Assembly: GCA_947499635.1 (NCBI GenBank) | Contig: CANMPD010000008.1 | Location: forward strand, 62,001-126,000 | Length of the DNA: 64,000 nucleotides | Source: an uncultured Paracoccaceae bacterium | Lineage (GTDB): Bacteria > Pseudomonadota > Alphaproteobacteria > Rhodobacterales > Rhodobacteraceae | Direction: 5' to 3' | Shown here: positions 47,605 through 57,900 of the stretch, in pieces | How positions within the stretch are numbered: the first letter of the stretch is position 1 | How the letters are laid out: each line of letters begins with the position of its first letter | Program-made: the position numbers and the translations under genes | The notes under the pieces: model-generated | What the model was told of the DNA's origin: nothing | Seen by the model: only the letters and a program-made list of their open reading frames with translations | The model's database searches: none

Positions 47605-48645
47605 TTACAGGCGTTGGTAAATCCATGCCCCGTCTGAACGGCGCGTTCGGCTTACCTTGCCCGCAAGATAGAGGTGATTGCAATGGGCTACAGCTTCAAC
47701 CAACGCAAGGCCATATTCGCCGGACCCGATTTTGCGTTTGTACAGCGGAGCAAAACAATCGGCGGCGGCTTGGGGTGTTGACAGGTGATCCACAAGCCGG
47801 TCAAGCGCATGATGGTGATTATCGATCAATTGACGCAAGCGATGCGGCAGGCCAGTAAAGGGCAATTTGTGGCCACCAAGACATAGCTGATCTGGGCGTG
47901 CCAATTGCGCAAAACGCGTGCAGGTTTCGAACCACTCACCAACTGTGTCAGCCTCGGGTTCAGTTGCATAGACACCTAGATTTGGACTGATAGAGGAAAT
48001 GACCTGGTCGCCAGTGAGAACCAAATTATCGTCGCGGCTCCATAGGGTTACATGTTCTGGAGCATGACCGTTACCCATATGCACATCCCATTGTCGCCCC
48101 CCCATAGTGAACATGTCCCCCTGTTGCAGGCGTGTAAATCCCAAAGGCATCGCCGAAACGGTATCAGCAAAGTTATAGGGCCGTTCAGCAAGCCGCGCCG
48201 CAAGTGTATCCGCCGGCATGCCTGTTGATTTGTAATATGCGACGGTTTCAGGAGGATAGCTGCTTTGCACGTCCAATGTCAGCATCCGTGCCATTAGCCA
48301 AGCTGTGCGCGATGTCACCAGCTGTGCGCCGTGTTCTGCTTGAAACCAACCGACATTACCGACGTGGTCAGGGTGATGATGCGTCAACAGCACGCGCGAT
48401 ACGGGCTTCCCCTGCAGTGGACCCGCCATCAACGTGGTCAGGATCCGGCGGGTTTTATTGCTGGACATGCCTGTGTCCACCAGCGTCCAACTGTCACCTT
48501 CGTCAAAGGCATAGATATTAACATGATCTGGCTTGAACGGCAGCGGTAACCGCATCCACAGCACACCTGATGCGATTTCAATCGCATCGCCCTCTTGTGG
48601 CGGGGTCATCCAAGGTGTGGCAATCCCGCCATGTTGGCCTGTCAT
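47605..48645 (-). CDS. MBL-fold metallo-hydrolase with C-terminal winged-helix-like domain
   Basis: Metallo-beta-lactamase-fold hydrolase of 346 aa. The metal site is LLTHHHPDHVGNVGWF, with further ligands in MGNGHAPEHVTLW and LTGDQVISSISPN. The last 60 residues (SGEYGLALVEAVAHCNHLYL) look like the small winged-helix domain found in LACTB2-like proteins. Family members hydrolyse thioesters, nucleic acids or other esters; the context with an acyl-CoA dehydrogenase hints at thioester chemistry, but this is inference. Confidence 0.88.
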   Translation of the reverse strand: MTGQHGGIATPWMTPPQEGDAIEIASGVLWMRLPLPFKPDHVNIYAFDEGDSWTLVDTGMSSNKTRRILTTLMAGPLQGKPVSRVLLTHHHPDHVGNVGWFQAEHGAQLVTSRTAWLMARMLTLDVQSSYPPETVAYYKSTGMPADTLAARLAERPYNFADTVSAMPLGFTRLQQGDMFTMGGRQWDVHMGNGHAPEHVTLWSRDDNLVLTGDQVISSISPNLGVYATEPEADTVGEWFETCTRFAQLARPDQLCLGGHKLPFTGLPHRLRQLIDNHHHALDRLVDHLSTPQAAADCFAPLYKRKIGSGEYGLALVEAVAHCNHLYLAGKVSRTRRSDGAWIYQRL

Positions 48646-48707
48646 TTTACCGTATTCTCCGCCGCTGAAACAAGCCTTTAATGCTATGCCCCGTGCAGCT
48701 CAAGCTC

Positions 48708-49970
48708 TTAAGCTACACGACCAGATATGCGACGCCGCAGCGTGAGTAGGCCAAGTGCGGACCCCAACAGCCACAGACCAGCAGGAAGCGGTACAGGTGC
48801 CACATCCACAGAATAAAGATATGCAGACCCACTGTAACGTCCATTATCATCGTCTAAATACGCACTTACCAGCAAAGAGCCGTCATCAAAGGCTATGTTG
48901 TATCCGAATTCGCTATAGGCCAAGCCGTCACTGGCAACGATCTTATCAATCTGCCCTCCGCTATTAATATCAAATAGGTACACTGCACCAACATTTAATT
49001 GACCTTCATCCCCCTCAGAACGATATGCACCTACAGCCGCGATATCTCCATAGAGGGCAACGTCAATCCCGAAATAGTCAGATTCAGCCGCATCATCTGG
49101 CGTAAATTTGTAAATTTCTTCTCCTGTTTGCCAATCAAACAAATACGCGGCACCGCTTCGGTCTCCATTCTCAGTATTGTTCCAATTCCCAACCAAGGCA
49201 AACGTGTCAGACACATCAACAGCATTACCAAATGAATATACGTTTTCTGGATCCCCGGCCGTTAGCTTTGCCAGCTGTTCACCCGTTTGCGTATCATAGA
49301 CATAGGCTGCGCCCTTATTGAACCCCACGTCATCATCACCGATCGCGCCAATGATTGCCGTTGTTCCTGAAATCGCAACATCAGACCCGAAAACTTGCGA
49401 TGCAGCCCCATCTTCAGGCGTAATTTTCATCACCTGCTCACCAGTATCAGGATCAAAAACATAGACTGATCCACTGCTCGCTCCATGGTCATCATCATAA
49501 CGAGAGGCCACGACAACTGCGCTATCGGATATCGCGACTGAAGAGCTGAAATGATCAACCGCAGCGGCATCCTCCGCGTTCAATTTAGCGATTTGTTCGC
49601 CTGTGTCTGTATTAAATAAATACGCAGATCCGCTGTTATTCCCACCATCGTCATCCAATAGTGATGAAACAACCGCAATATTCCCAGAAACTGCAATATC
49701 GTAACCAACAGCATCATTGGCAGCCACATCCTCTGGAACCAACCTGTGGGTTATTTCACCTGTCTCAATATCAAATACATATGCAACACCGCCAGTGTCA
49801 GCCCCTCTAGCGGCAAGAACAGCAGTATCGCCATCCACATCGACGGTATTTGCAAACCAATCATTTGCAACGCCATCGTCTGGAAGAATTTTGACTTCAT
49901 TCGTGATAGTTGCAGCGTTTGCATACAACGGAGTAAGACAGAATACTAAAGTTAATAAAGAACGACGCAT
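48708..49970 (-). CDS. FG-GAP repeat protein with VPLPA-CTERM sorting signal
   Basis: Secreted protein of 420 aa. A signal peptide covers residues 1-19 (MRRSLLTLVFCLTPLYANA). About seven repeats of roughly 50 residues then follow, each with an acidic loop, a strand pair ending SGSAYLFD-like, and TGEQIAKL-like turns, as in FG-GAP beta-propellers. The C-terminus has VPLPAGLWLLGSALGLLTLR followed by RRISGRVA: a VPLPA-CTERM signal, a transmembrane helix and basic residues, the form recognised by an exosortase. No exosortase is in the window. AAAAGGTG precedes the ATG at 49970. A surface-exposed or matrix protein is likely. Confidence 0.85.
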   Translation of the reverse strand: MRRSLLTLVFCLTPLYANAATITNEVKILPDDGVANDWFANTVDVDGDTAVLAARGADTGGVAYVFDIETGEITHRLVPEDVAANDAVGYDIAVSGNIAVVSSLLDDDGGNNSGSAYLFNTDTGEQIAKLNAEDAAAVDHFSSSVAISDSAVVVASRYDDDHGASSGSVYVFDPDTGEQVMKITPEDGAASQVFGSDVAISGTTAIIGAIGDDDVGFNKGAAYVYDTQTGEQLAKLTAGDPENVYSFGNAVDVSDTFALVGNWNNTENGDRSGAAYLFDWQTGEEIYKFTPDDAAESDYFGIDVALYGDIAAVGAYRSEGDEGQLNVGAVYLFDINSGGQIDKIVASDGLAYSEFGYNIAFDDGSLLVSAYLDDDNGRYSGSAYLYSVDVAPVPLPAGLWLLGSALGLLTLRRRISGRVA

Positions 49971-50105
49971 ACTACACCTTTTGGGAATACGTTTGAAACA
50001 AGATACAAAATCGCTGTTATGCGTCATCGCACGTGCAACGAAATCGCTGCCTAACTTCCCCAAAGGTCATTAAATAACCTTAAATAAAACAATAAATTAC
50101 CGAAA

Positions 50106-51803
50106 TTACAGCATTTCATCCAATAAATCAAAAAGCCCTTCTGACCCTGCCTGCGCATGGGCCAGATACCCGATGTGCTGGGGCAACATACGCGTGATAT
50201 AAAAGCGTGCAAGCGTTTCACGCGGACCGCCGATATCAGCCATAGCTGCCGCAAGATGATAGTGACCGCCCAACACCCGCGCAAAGGCCATCAGATAGGG
50301 CACAGCTCCGGCGAAACGATCATCTAGATCCTGTTGCGCGACCATCCACTCGGTGGTTTCGCGCAAGGATTCGCAGGCATTCCAAACGGCATCAGCCATT
50401 TTAGGGTGTGTTGTACGTGCCCGTTCGGCCTGTACTTCGACTTCGTCGATCAGCAAATGTGCCATATCGCCACCGTCCAGCATCTTGCGCGCCACGAGAT
50501 CCATGGCTTGGATACCGTTGGTTCCCTCATAAATCGCGGTCACGCGTACATCGCGATAAAATTGCGCGGCTCCGGTTTCTTCGACAAAACCCATGCCACC
50601 ATGGATTTGCACACCCGTTTCAGAAACCCGCATGCCGATTTCGGTACCAAATGCCTTGGCAATCGGAGTCAAAAACCCGGCACGGTCTTGCCAATGGCGA
50701 TCGCCGGTCGCCTTGGCCATATCAATGGCGCGCGCACAATCCAGTGCTATGGTGCGGGCTGCAAAGATGTCAGCCTTGCTTTCCATCAACATACGGCGCA
50801 CGTCAGCATGATCTGCGATACTGCCACCTTTGGATTTGCCCTGCTTACGATCTTGCGCATAGGCCAACGCCTGCTGATAGGCTGCCTCGGCCACACCGAT
50901 ACCCTGGCCACCGACACCCAGACGTGCGTTGTTCATCATGGTGAACATAGCAGCCATACCGTCGTGTTCTGCACCAACCAGCCAACCCGTGGCCCCGTCG
51001 TATTGCATCACACAGGTCGGAGAGCCATGCAGGCCCAGTTTATGTTCAACGCTCACCACGCTTAATGAATTGGCATCCCCAGCATTGCCTGCCTTGTCTG
51101 GCAGGAATTTCGGCACAATGAACAATGAAATCCCCTTGGTGCCCGTCGGGCCATCCGGCAAACGCGCCAGCACTAAATGACAAGTGTTGGACGTAAAGTC
51201 ATTATCGCCCCACGTGATATAGATCTTTTGACCGGTTATCGCATAGGTGCCATCATCGTTGGGCACAGCCTGCGACGTCAACGCCCCTACGTCAGACCCT
51301 GCATGCGGTTCGGTCAAGTTCATGGTGCCAATCCACTCGCCCGCGTTGAGTTTGGGTAAATACAACGCCTTGATCGCATCGCTGGCATGATCTTCCAATG
51401 CTTCGATCTGGCCCTGTGTCAACAAAGGTGCAAGTTGCAGACTGATACAGGCGCTGGAAAACATCTCCATCACAGCAGTCGTCAACGACATCGGCAAGCC
51501 CATACCGCCATAGTCAGGATCGGCGCTGATCCCAACCCAGCCACCGTCTGCAATGGCACGAAAACCGGCAGCAAAACCGGGCGACGTGCGCAGCACAGTA
51601 CCGTCAAGCACGGCAGGTGAGACATCGCCTGCGCGCTGTAACGGGGCAAGTGTGTCATTTGCCAATCTACCCGCCTCGGCCAGAATCGCGCTGGCCACAT
51701 CCGGGGAAGCTTCGGAAAATTTCGCAGTCTCTGCGATCTCGGCATAGTTCAGTAAGGTATTCAAAATGAATTCATATTCGGATAGGCGGGCACGAAATGT
51801 CAT
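50106..51803 (-). CDS. acyl-CoA dehydrogenase, DmdC-like long form
   Basis: FAD-dependent acyl-CoA dehydrogenase of 565 aa, longer than short-chain types (about 390 aa), with an extra C-terminal helical domain. Conserved blocks are NLTEPHAGSDVGALTSQAVP, ITGQKIYITWGDND, HGSPTCVMQYDGATGWLVG and the catalytic-Glu region VTAIYEGTNGIQAMDL. The architecture is that of 3-methylmercaptopropionyl-CoA dehydrogenase (DmdC), an enzyme of DMSP demethylation in roseobacters, but paralogues with other acyl-CoAs exist and no dmd neighbours are present. It is transcribed towards the VPLPA-CTERM gene. Confidence 0.85.
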   Translation of the reverse strand: MTFRARLSEYEFILNTLLNYAEIAETAKFSEASPDVASAILAEAGRLANDTLAPLQRAGDVSPAVLDGTVLRTSPGFAAGFRAIADGGWVGISADPDYGGMGLPMSLTTAVMEMFSSACISLQLAPLLTQGQIEALEDHASDAIKALYLPKLNAGEWIGTMNLTEPHAGSDVGALTSQAVPNDDGTYAITGQKIYITWGDNDFTSNTCHLVLARLPDGPTGTKGISLFIVPKFLPDKAGNAGDANSLSVVSVEHKLGLHGSPTCVMQYDGATGWLVGAEHDGMAAMFTMMNNARLGVGGQGIGVAEAAYQQALAYAQDRKQGKSKGGSIADHADVRRMLMESKADIFAARTIALDCARAIDMAKATGDRHWQDRAGFLTPIAKAFGTEIGMRVSETGVQIHGGMGFVEETGAAQFYRDVRVTAIYEGTNGIQAMDLVARKMLDGGDMAHLLIDEVEVQAERARTTHPKMADAVWNACESLRETTEWMVAQQDLDDRFAGAVPYLMAFARVLGGHYHLAAAMADIGGPRETLARFYITRMLPQHIGYLAHAQAGSEGLFDLLDEML

Positions 51804-51948
51804 GATGTAACGGCAACCTCTTTTGATACGCGATATGGACTCGGCTTGAGATCATTAGGTAAAGGCCCTAGACCTAACTGCAATCAAAACGCGGCGTCAC
51901 ATCTGTTTGCAATCGTGCAAAGCGACGTGACGTCATCGGATATGCCCT

Positions 51949-52899
51949 ATGACTGACACCCTGCACCTGACCCCAAACGATGTTCCCCATGCAGCTGCGT
52001 TGCTGCGGGCTGGCAATCTGGTCGCCTTTGCCACCGAGACCGTTTACGGCCTTGGCGCAGATGCCCGCAACGGGGTGGCCGTAGCATCCATTTATGCCAC
52101 CAAAGGCCGGCCCAGTTTTAATCCGCTGATTGCCCACGTAGCAAACGTGGCAATGGCACAAGAGCTGGTACAGTGGAACGATTGGGCCGACGCCCTAGCG
52201 CAAGCGTTTTGGCCGGGCCCGCTAACGCTGGTGCTGCCCTTACGTGAGGGGCATGGCGTCTCTGAACTGGTCACGGCCGGTCTAACAACCTTGGCCGTGC
52301 GCGTCCCAGCGCAAGACACCGCCCGCGCGCTTTTGACTGCAGTGGGCGGACCGGTTGCTGCCCCCTCTGCAAATCCTTCGGGCAAGATTAGCCCAACCAC
52401 CGCTGACCATGTTACGGCCGGCCTAGGTGGCAAGATCGCAGCAATTTTAGACGACGGACCCTGTGCTGTGGGATTGGAATCCACCATTGTGGGACTAGCA
52501 GGCCCAACCCCGATGCTGTTGCGACCAGGGGGACTGGCGCAGGATAAAATCGAACAGGTACTTGGACAGACCTTAGCCGCACGCGATACGGCGGACCCAC
52601 TGACCGCGCCTGGACAGTTGTTGTCTCATTACGCGCCCAATGCAGCGGTACGGTTAAATGCGACCTCACCAGTCAATGACGAAGTAATGTTGGGATTTGG
52701 TGCGATGAGTTATGATTTAAAGGCTGGCGATTTAAACCTGTCACCGCGTGGTGATCTGGGTGAGGCGGCGGCCAATTTGTTTGGATATTTACATCGGTTG
52801 GATATGCTGGGTGCGCCAATCGCTGTGGCCCCCATCCCGCAACAAGGACTGGGGGTTGCCATCAACGACCGCCTGCACCGTGCGGCCGCGCCGCGTTAG
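51949..52899 (+). CDS. L-threonylcarbamoyladenylate synthase (TsaC/Sua5)
   Basis: Makes threonylcarbamoyl-AMP from threonine, bicarbonate and ATP for t6A modification of tRNA; cytosolic. The 316 aa include the YrdC fold (ETVYGLGADARNGVAVASIY, ATKGRPSFNPLIAHV, TLAVRVPAQDTARAL, PSANPSGKISPTTADHV) and a C-terminal Sua5 domain (APGQLLSHYAPNAAVRLN), so it is the long Sua5 form. It is divergent from the acyl-CoA dehydrogenase gene and convergent with the yqgE-like gene. Confidence 0.93.
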   Translation: MTDTLHLTPNDVPHAAALLRAGNLVAFATETVYGLGADARNGVAVASIYATKGRPSFNPLIAHVANVAMAQELVQWNDWADALAQAFWPGPLTLVLPLREGHGVSELVTAGLTTLAVRVPAQDTARALLTAVGGPVAAPSANPSGKISPTTADHVTAGLGGKIAAILDDGPCAVGLESTIVGLAGPTPMLLRPGGLAQDKIEQVLGQTLAARDTADPLTAPGQLLSHYAPNAAVRLNATSPVNDEVMLGFGAMSYDLKAGDLNLSPRGDLGEAAANLFGYLHRLDMLGAPIAVAPIPQQGLGVAINDRLHRAAAPR

Positions 52900-52924
52900 G
52901 CCTCGTTTATTAAGCGATATTTTA

Positions 52925-53479
52925 TTAAGCGTGCCCCGCCTCAGCAGATAAATTCAGCGCCGCGACACCGATGCTTTCAAGGGCACGCCCCCATTGTTGA
53001 TCAAACGGTGTGTTGAAAACCAAATCTTGAGTTGCATCTGCGGTGAGCCAACCGTTTTGCGCAATTTCACTTTCCAGCTGACCAGCCCCCCAGCCTGCAT
53101 AGCCCAGCATCACCAGCGCTTCGTCCGGCCCCTGTCCTGCACCAATGTCCTCAAGCACATCAAGGGTCGCAGTCATCCCGACCCATGGCGCAATATCAAG
53201 CGTCTTCACCTTAGAGACATAATCCCGCGAATGCAGCACAAATCCACGTTTCAGTTCTACCGGACCGCCATAAAGCACCGCTTGGGCCTTGGTTTCGTGG
53301 CTCGCCTTAATCTCGAGTTGACCCAGTAGATCCCCCAGAGACACATCTGGCGTCGCTTTATTGATAATCAGGCCCATCGCCCCTTCGGCGTTATGCGAAC
53401 ATAGGAATACCACCGTGTTATCAAAGGCATTATCGCTAATACCTGGCATTGAAATCAGCAGTTTTCCGGTCAGATTCAT
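52925..53479 (-). CDS. YqgE/AlgH family protein
   Basis: Conserved protein of 184 aa. LTGKLLISMPGISDNAFDNT, then VVFLCSHNAEGAMGLIINK and the later MLGYAGWGAGQLESEIAQNG are the UPF0301 pattern. Function is not settled; AlgH of Pseudomonas was linked to alginate regulation. The frame opens as far as 53647, but the ATG at 53479 gives the family N-terminus. It is divergent from the DsbD-like gene. Confidence 0.92.
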   Translation of the reverse strand: MNLTGKLLISMPGISDNAFDNTVVFLCSHNAEGAMGLIINKATPDVSLGDLLGQLEIKASHETKAQAVLYGGPVELKRGFVLHSRDYVSKVKTLDIAPWVGMTATLDVLEDIGAGQGPDEALVMLGYAGWGAGQLESEIAQNGWLTADATQDLVFNTPFDQQWGRALESIGVAALNLSAEAGHA

Positions 53480-53670
53480 GTGTTCTGCTTTCGTTAGACG
53501 TTGCCCCTGTCGCACGATACGATCTGTCAGGGCCTTTGATATTACAGTTTGCCCCCGAGTGGTCACGCATGCAAGAGCCCGGCCTATTTTGATATCACCA
53601 GTCAGTGAACCTTGACCAACTTGCGCGAACGTGACTTGGCATTTCAAGCAAGATTGCGCAGGTATAGCGA

Positions 53671-54504
53671 ATGAGACAGATTTCCGATTTTATGCCCCTC
53701 TTTAAGGCGGCGACCACCGCATTGGGCCTTATGGCCTGCATGTCGACCCCTGCTGCTGCACAGGGACAGTTTGATAACATCGTCACGTTCGAAGTGTTGG
53801 ACGGCGGTTGGACCGATCATGGCACCTATCAGGCCGCGCTGCATTTGCAGTTGGCACAGGGATGGAAAACCTATTGGCGTTCCCCCGGCGAGGCAGGCAT
53901 TCCACCGCGGTTCAACTGGAAAGCATCGCGTAATGTTGCAAATGTTGCCTTAACCTGGCCCACACCCGAAATCTTTAGCACCGCAGGTTTACGTACCATT
54001 GGATATCATGATGAACTGGTCTTACCCATAGAGATCACACCACAAAGCACTGGTGACGAGATCCGCCTGGCCGGAAAAATGGACCTAGGCCTGTGCCGCG
54101 AGGTCTGTATCCCCTCTGAAATCAAGATCAAACATTCCCTTGACCTTGACGCAGGTCGCAATCCGTTGATCGTGGCAGCACTGGCGGAACGCCCTTTTAG
54201 CGCCGGCGAGGCACAGGTAAAATCAACCACATGCCAAGTGCGCCCCAGCGAATATGGGATGACCGTGGAGGCGCAGATCAACATGCCTTCTGCCGGCGGG
54301 GCTGAGATTGCCATCATCGAATCTGGTAGCCTTAGCTCCTTTGCAACCGAAACCACCACACGTCGCGAGGGGAACCGCTTGCATGCCTCCTCAGAGTTGC
54401 TACCTCTCACAGATGCACCACTGAGTATTGACCGTTCGGCTTTGCGCATTACTGTGCTGGGTCAGAACTATGCGGTAGACATCAAAGGCTGTACAGCGGG
54501 ATGA
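53671..54504 (+). CDS. secreted DsbD N-terminal-domain protein
   Basis: Exported protein of 277 aa with signal MPLFKAATTALGLMACMSTP ending AAAQ. The mature part is a DsbD alpha-like immunoglobulin domain: HLQLAQGWKTYWRSPGEAGI, TIGYHDELVLPIEI and the Cys pair GLCREVCIPSE. In full DsbD this domain passes electrons to periplasmic oxidoreductases; here the membrane and thioredoxin domains are absent, so it is a stand-alone periplasmic thiol carrier. Its stop overlaps the Nudix start (ATGA). Confidence 0.85.
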   Translation: MRQISDFMPLFKAATTALGLMACMSTPAAAQGQFDNIVTFEVLDGGWTDHGTYQAALHLQLAQGWKTYWRSPGEAGIPPRFNWKASRNVANVALTWPTPEIFSTAGLRTIGYHDELVLPIEITPQSTGDEIRLAGKMDLGLCREVCIPSEIKIKHSLDLDAGRNPLIVAALAERPFSAGEAQVKSTTCQVRPSEYGMTVEAQINMPSAGGAEIAIIESGSLSSFATETTTRREGNRLHASSELLPLTDAPLSIDRSALRITVLGQNYAVDIKGCTAG

Positions 54505-54950
54505 CAACAAAGGGCAAGCGCCCTGTTTTGGGGGCGATTGCGGTTGTCCTTCACAGGATAGACAACCAAGATTGCGTGCTCTTGATCCAACGCGCCACCG
54601 AGCCAAACGCCGGATCATGGGGATTTCCCGGTGGTCACGTCGAGCTGGGTGAAACCGCAGCGCAAGCTGCGGTACGAGAGTTGTTTGAGGAAACTGGTGT
54701 CGTCGCCACCGTGCAGTCCCATCTGGAAAACATCGACGTTTTCTTACGAGATGCAGATGGAACCGTGGCCCGCCAATATTTACTGGTCGCAAGCCTTTGC
54801 GATTATGTCAGCGGCACAGCCAAACCCGATGATGACGCCGCGGATGTGCGCTGGGTGCCGGTCTCTCAAATCGACACCCTAGGGCTGGACCTATTGGATC
54901 AAGTTGCCGACGTGGCCCGCGCCGCGCGCGTGCGCACAAGGGTCATATAG
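54501..54950 (+). CDS. Nudix hydrolase
   Basis: Pyrophosphohydrolase of 149 aa. The Nudix box is complete: GGHVELGETAAQAAVRELFE followed by ETGV (GX5EX7REUXEEXGU). An N-terminal strand region AIAVVLHRIDNQDCVLLIQR and late DDDAADVRWVPVSQ fit ADP-ribose or (d)NTP hydrolases; substrate unknown. It overlaps the preceding gene by ATGA. Its last 17 codons overlap the end of the convergent RND gene by 52 bases. Confidence 0.92.
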   Translation: MTTKGKRPVLGAIAVVLHRIDNQDCVLLIQRATEPNAGSWGFPGGHVELGETAAQAAVRELFEETGVVATVQSHLENIDVFLRDADGTVARQYLLVASLCDYVSGTAKPDDDAADVRWVPVSQIDTLGLDLLDQVADVARAARVRTRVI

Positions 54951-57900
54951 CTCAGACCGTAGGTTATCACACCGATCCCCACAAACCCCAAAATACAGAT
55001 CATCAACCCAGCCTGTACGGGAGGCATGGTGTTCGTAAACGGTAACATTGCTCGCAAACTCGCATGGAGCAATCCAGTCGCCATAGCGTAGCCAAGGGTA
55101 AAGGCAAGCCAGACCACCTGCACTACGCCCGATATGATCAACGGCAAGCGCAAATGCACCCCTCGCATAGCCCGCTTAAGGGATGTCAGAGGCTGGGCGA
55201 TATCCGCTTGAATTGCGACCAATGCCGGAACCACCAGTAAAACCAAGAACATGCCAAAACCGAGACCATACACCAACGTGATCACCGTAGGTTTCAAAAA
55301 TTGCGCCTGCTGTGATCGCTCATACATAAGCGGCGCAAGCCCTAGAACCGTTGTCATCGTCGTCAACATTACCGGACGCAGACGGTCGGCAGCCCCATCG
55401 ATAATCGACGGAACCAATCCCCGCTCTTGCGCGTATTCGTCAATTGTCCCAACCAAGACGATTGAGTCGTTAATGATGATCCCCGTCATCCCAAGCAGGC
55501 CCACCACAGTAAACATACTGGTCGGCACCTCCCACAGATAATGACCCCAAATCGTGCCCACCAAGCCAAAGGGAATAATCGCCATCACGACAAACGGCCG
55601 CGTCCAACTGCCAAAAATCCAGCACAACACAAGATATATTCCGGCCATACAGACGGTTAATCCACTCAGCGCCTCGGTTAAAAAGCGGTTTTCCTGCTCG
55701 CCTAGGCCAGAAATACGGTAATTCACCTGATAATCCTGCGAAATTTTAGGCAGGATTTCCGTCTGCAAAGCTGTCTCAATTTCATCCGCACGTGCCGCAT
55801 CATCTTCGGCGATATCACCGGTAACATTGATAACTCGGACACCATTTTGCCGGCGGACCGTCGAGAATCCGGTGCGCTGCTGCACGCTTACAATATCCGA
55901 CAGCGGCACGTATTCCCCATCCGGAGCGCGCACCAGTGTGCGATCCAGAAAATCTGCTGTCAGTTCATTTTCGGGCAGTTCCACACGAATTTCAGCAGAG
56001 CGCAGACCATCTGGGTAGGTCGCAGCCTCGATCCCTGCAAAACGATTTCGCAAAATGGTGCCCAGACCCTCAATAGTGAAATTCATCGCCTGCCCTTGCG
56101 GGGTGAGGTCAAGCACCAGCTCTTCTTTGTCAAACGTCAGGTCATCCTCTACTGCCGAGACCTCAGGGTATGGCATTACAGCCGTCTTGAGCGCTTCGGC
56201 AGCTGCTTTAAGCGTAATGACGTCCGCTCCGTAGAATTCGACATCCAAGGCATCGCCACCGGGCCCCGAACGGAAACCGCGAAACGAAATTACCTCGGTT
56301 AAAGGCATTTGTGCGACGCGTTCCTGCAGCTCTCCGATAAAGGCAAAGCTGGAATAGGGGCGCAGGTCGGCATCGATCAACTCAATCGCGATAGACCCCA
56401 GCAAATCAGTGTCTTTGGTGTCAACACCGGGCAGGCCACGACCAGTGTTCCCTCCAACTTCGGCAATGACGTAACCAATTGGATTGGTGCCAAAACGCGC
56501 CTCATAGTCTTTGCCCAGCGCCTCGGTTGCACGTTGAAATTCGCGCATCTGCTCAAGGGTATCCGCACGCGAGGCACCTTCAACCATGGCGAAATTCCCC
56601 GCAACAGAGGAGCGCTCAGGAGCATTGAAAAATCGCCAAGTGACATCCCCACCAATAAACAATGCAAGTTGACTGGCCAAGAGAACCAGTGCCCCCGCCG
56701 CCATCACATAGCGCGCTCGGACGACAAAGCCCATAAAGGGGCGGAACATGTGATCGCGGAACCAACGAAAGCCACGGTTCACAAATCGATTGGGTGCGTC
56801 ATACCAATGATTGGCCTGCGCAGCACTTAGCGCGTGTGACATGTGATTGGGTAGGATCAGGAAGCATTCCGCAAGGCTCGCGATCAAAACCGCAATTACG
56901 GTAAAGGGGATATCACCGATCAAGTCGCCAAAACGGCCGCCGATAAAAGTAAGGCCAAAAAAGGCAATGACCGTTGTCAGCGTGGCCGCCACAACCGGCA
57001 TCGCCATCCGCTGCGCGGCGCGCTCTGCGGCAACAACGGGCGACTCGCCCAGACGCCGCGCTCGAAAATCGGCGTGTTCCCCCACCACAATCGCATCGTC
57101 CACTACGATGCCCAGGGTAATAATCAACCCGAACAACGAAATCATATTGATCGTCAATCCGCCCGCATACATCAACGCGATCGCCGCCAACATCGCTGCT
57201 GGAATTCCTGCCGCCACCCAAAAGGCTATACGCGCATTGAGGAAAAGGAACAATAGCACCAAGACCAAACCCAGCCCTGTCAATCCATTGTCGATCAGCA
57301 AATTCAAACGCGCAGTAATTGCGCCTGCGCGTGTGCGAATTAACTCGATCTCGACACCTTGGGGCGCCGTTAGCGTCAGCTCGCGCGCAATGGCCTCGAC
57401 CTGATGCTGGATACCAATCGCATCACCTTTGCTGGAGCGGTCCACCCGGACGGAAATTGCAGGATTATCGCCGACGAAATAGCTGCGCTGGCGGTCGACT
57501 CCTTCAACGCGGATCTTGGCCACATCTCCGATGGTCAGCACAGAGCCGTCCTCTTGCGATCGCAGGACGATACTTTCCAGCTCTTCGGCACTGCGTTTTT
57601 GGGTGCCTGTCCGCACGCGGGCATTGGCCCCAGACACCTCACCTGCCGGATTAATCTCAACCTCTGCCGCGATCACAGACGCGATTTCAGCCATGGTGAT
57701 GTCATGAGCGATCAAACTGGAGGATGGTACCTCGACAATCGTTTCCGGTGCAGCCACCCCGCGGATGGTTGTGCGGGTCACACCACCCTCAAAGAGACGT
57801 TGCACCAACTCATCCGTCAAAAGCCCAAGTTGCGCGGGCTCAATCGGACCTGTGATCACAATATCTGTGACTCGATCCCGCCACGCGACATGCACGACGG

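Noticed and set aside
51920-51940. TGACGTCA palindrome before the Sua5 gene
   Set aside because: A single 8-bp palindrome occurs often by chance and has no second copy or conserved spacing here.
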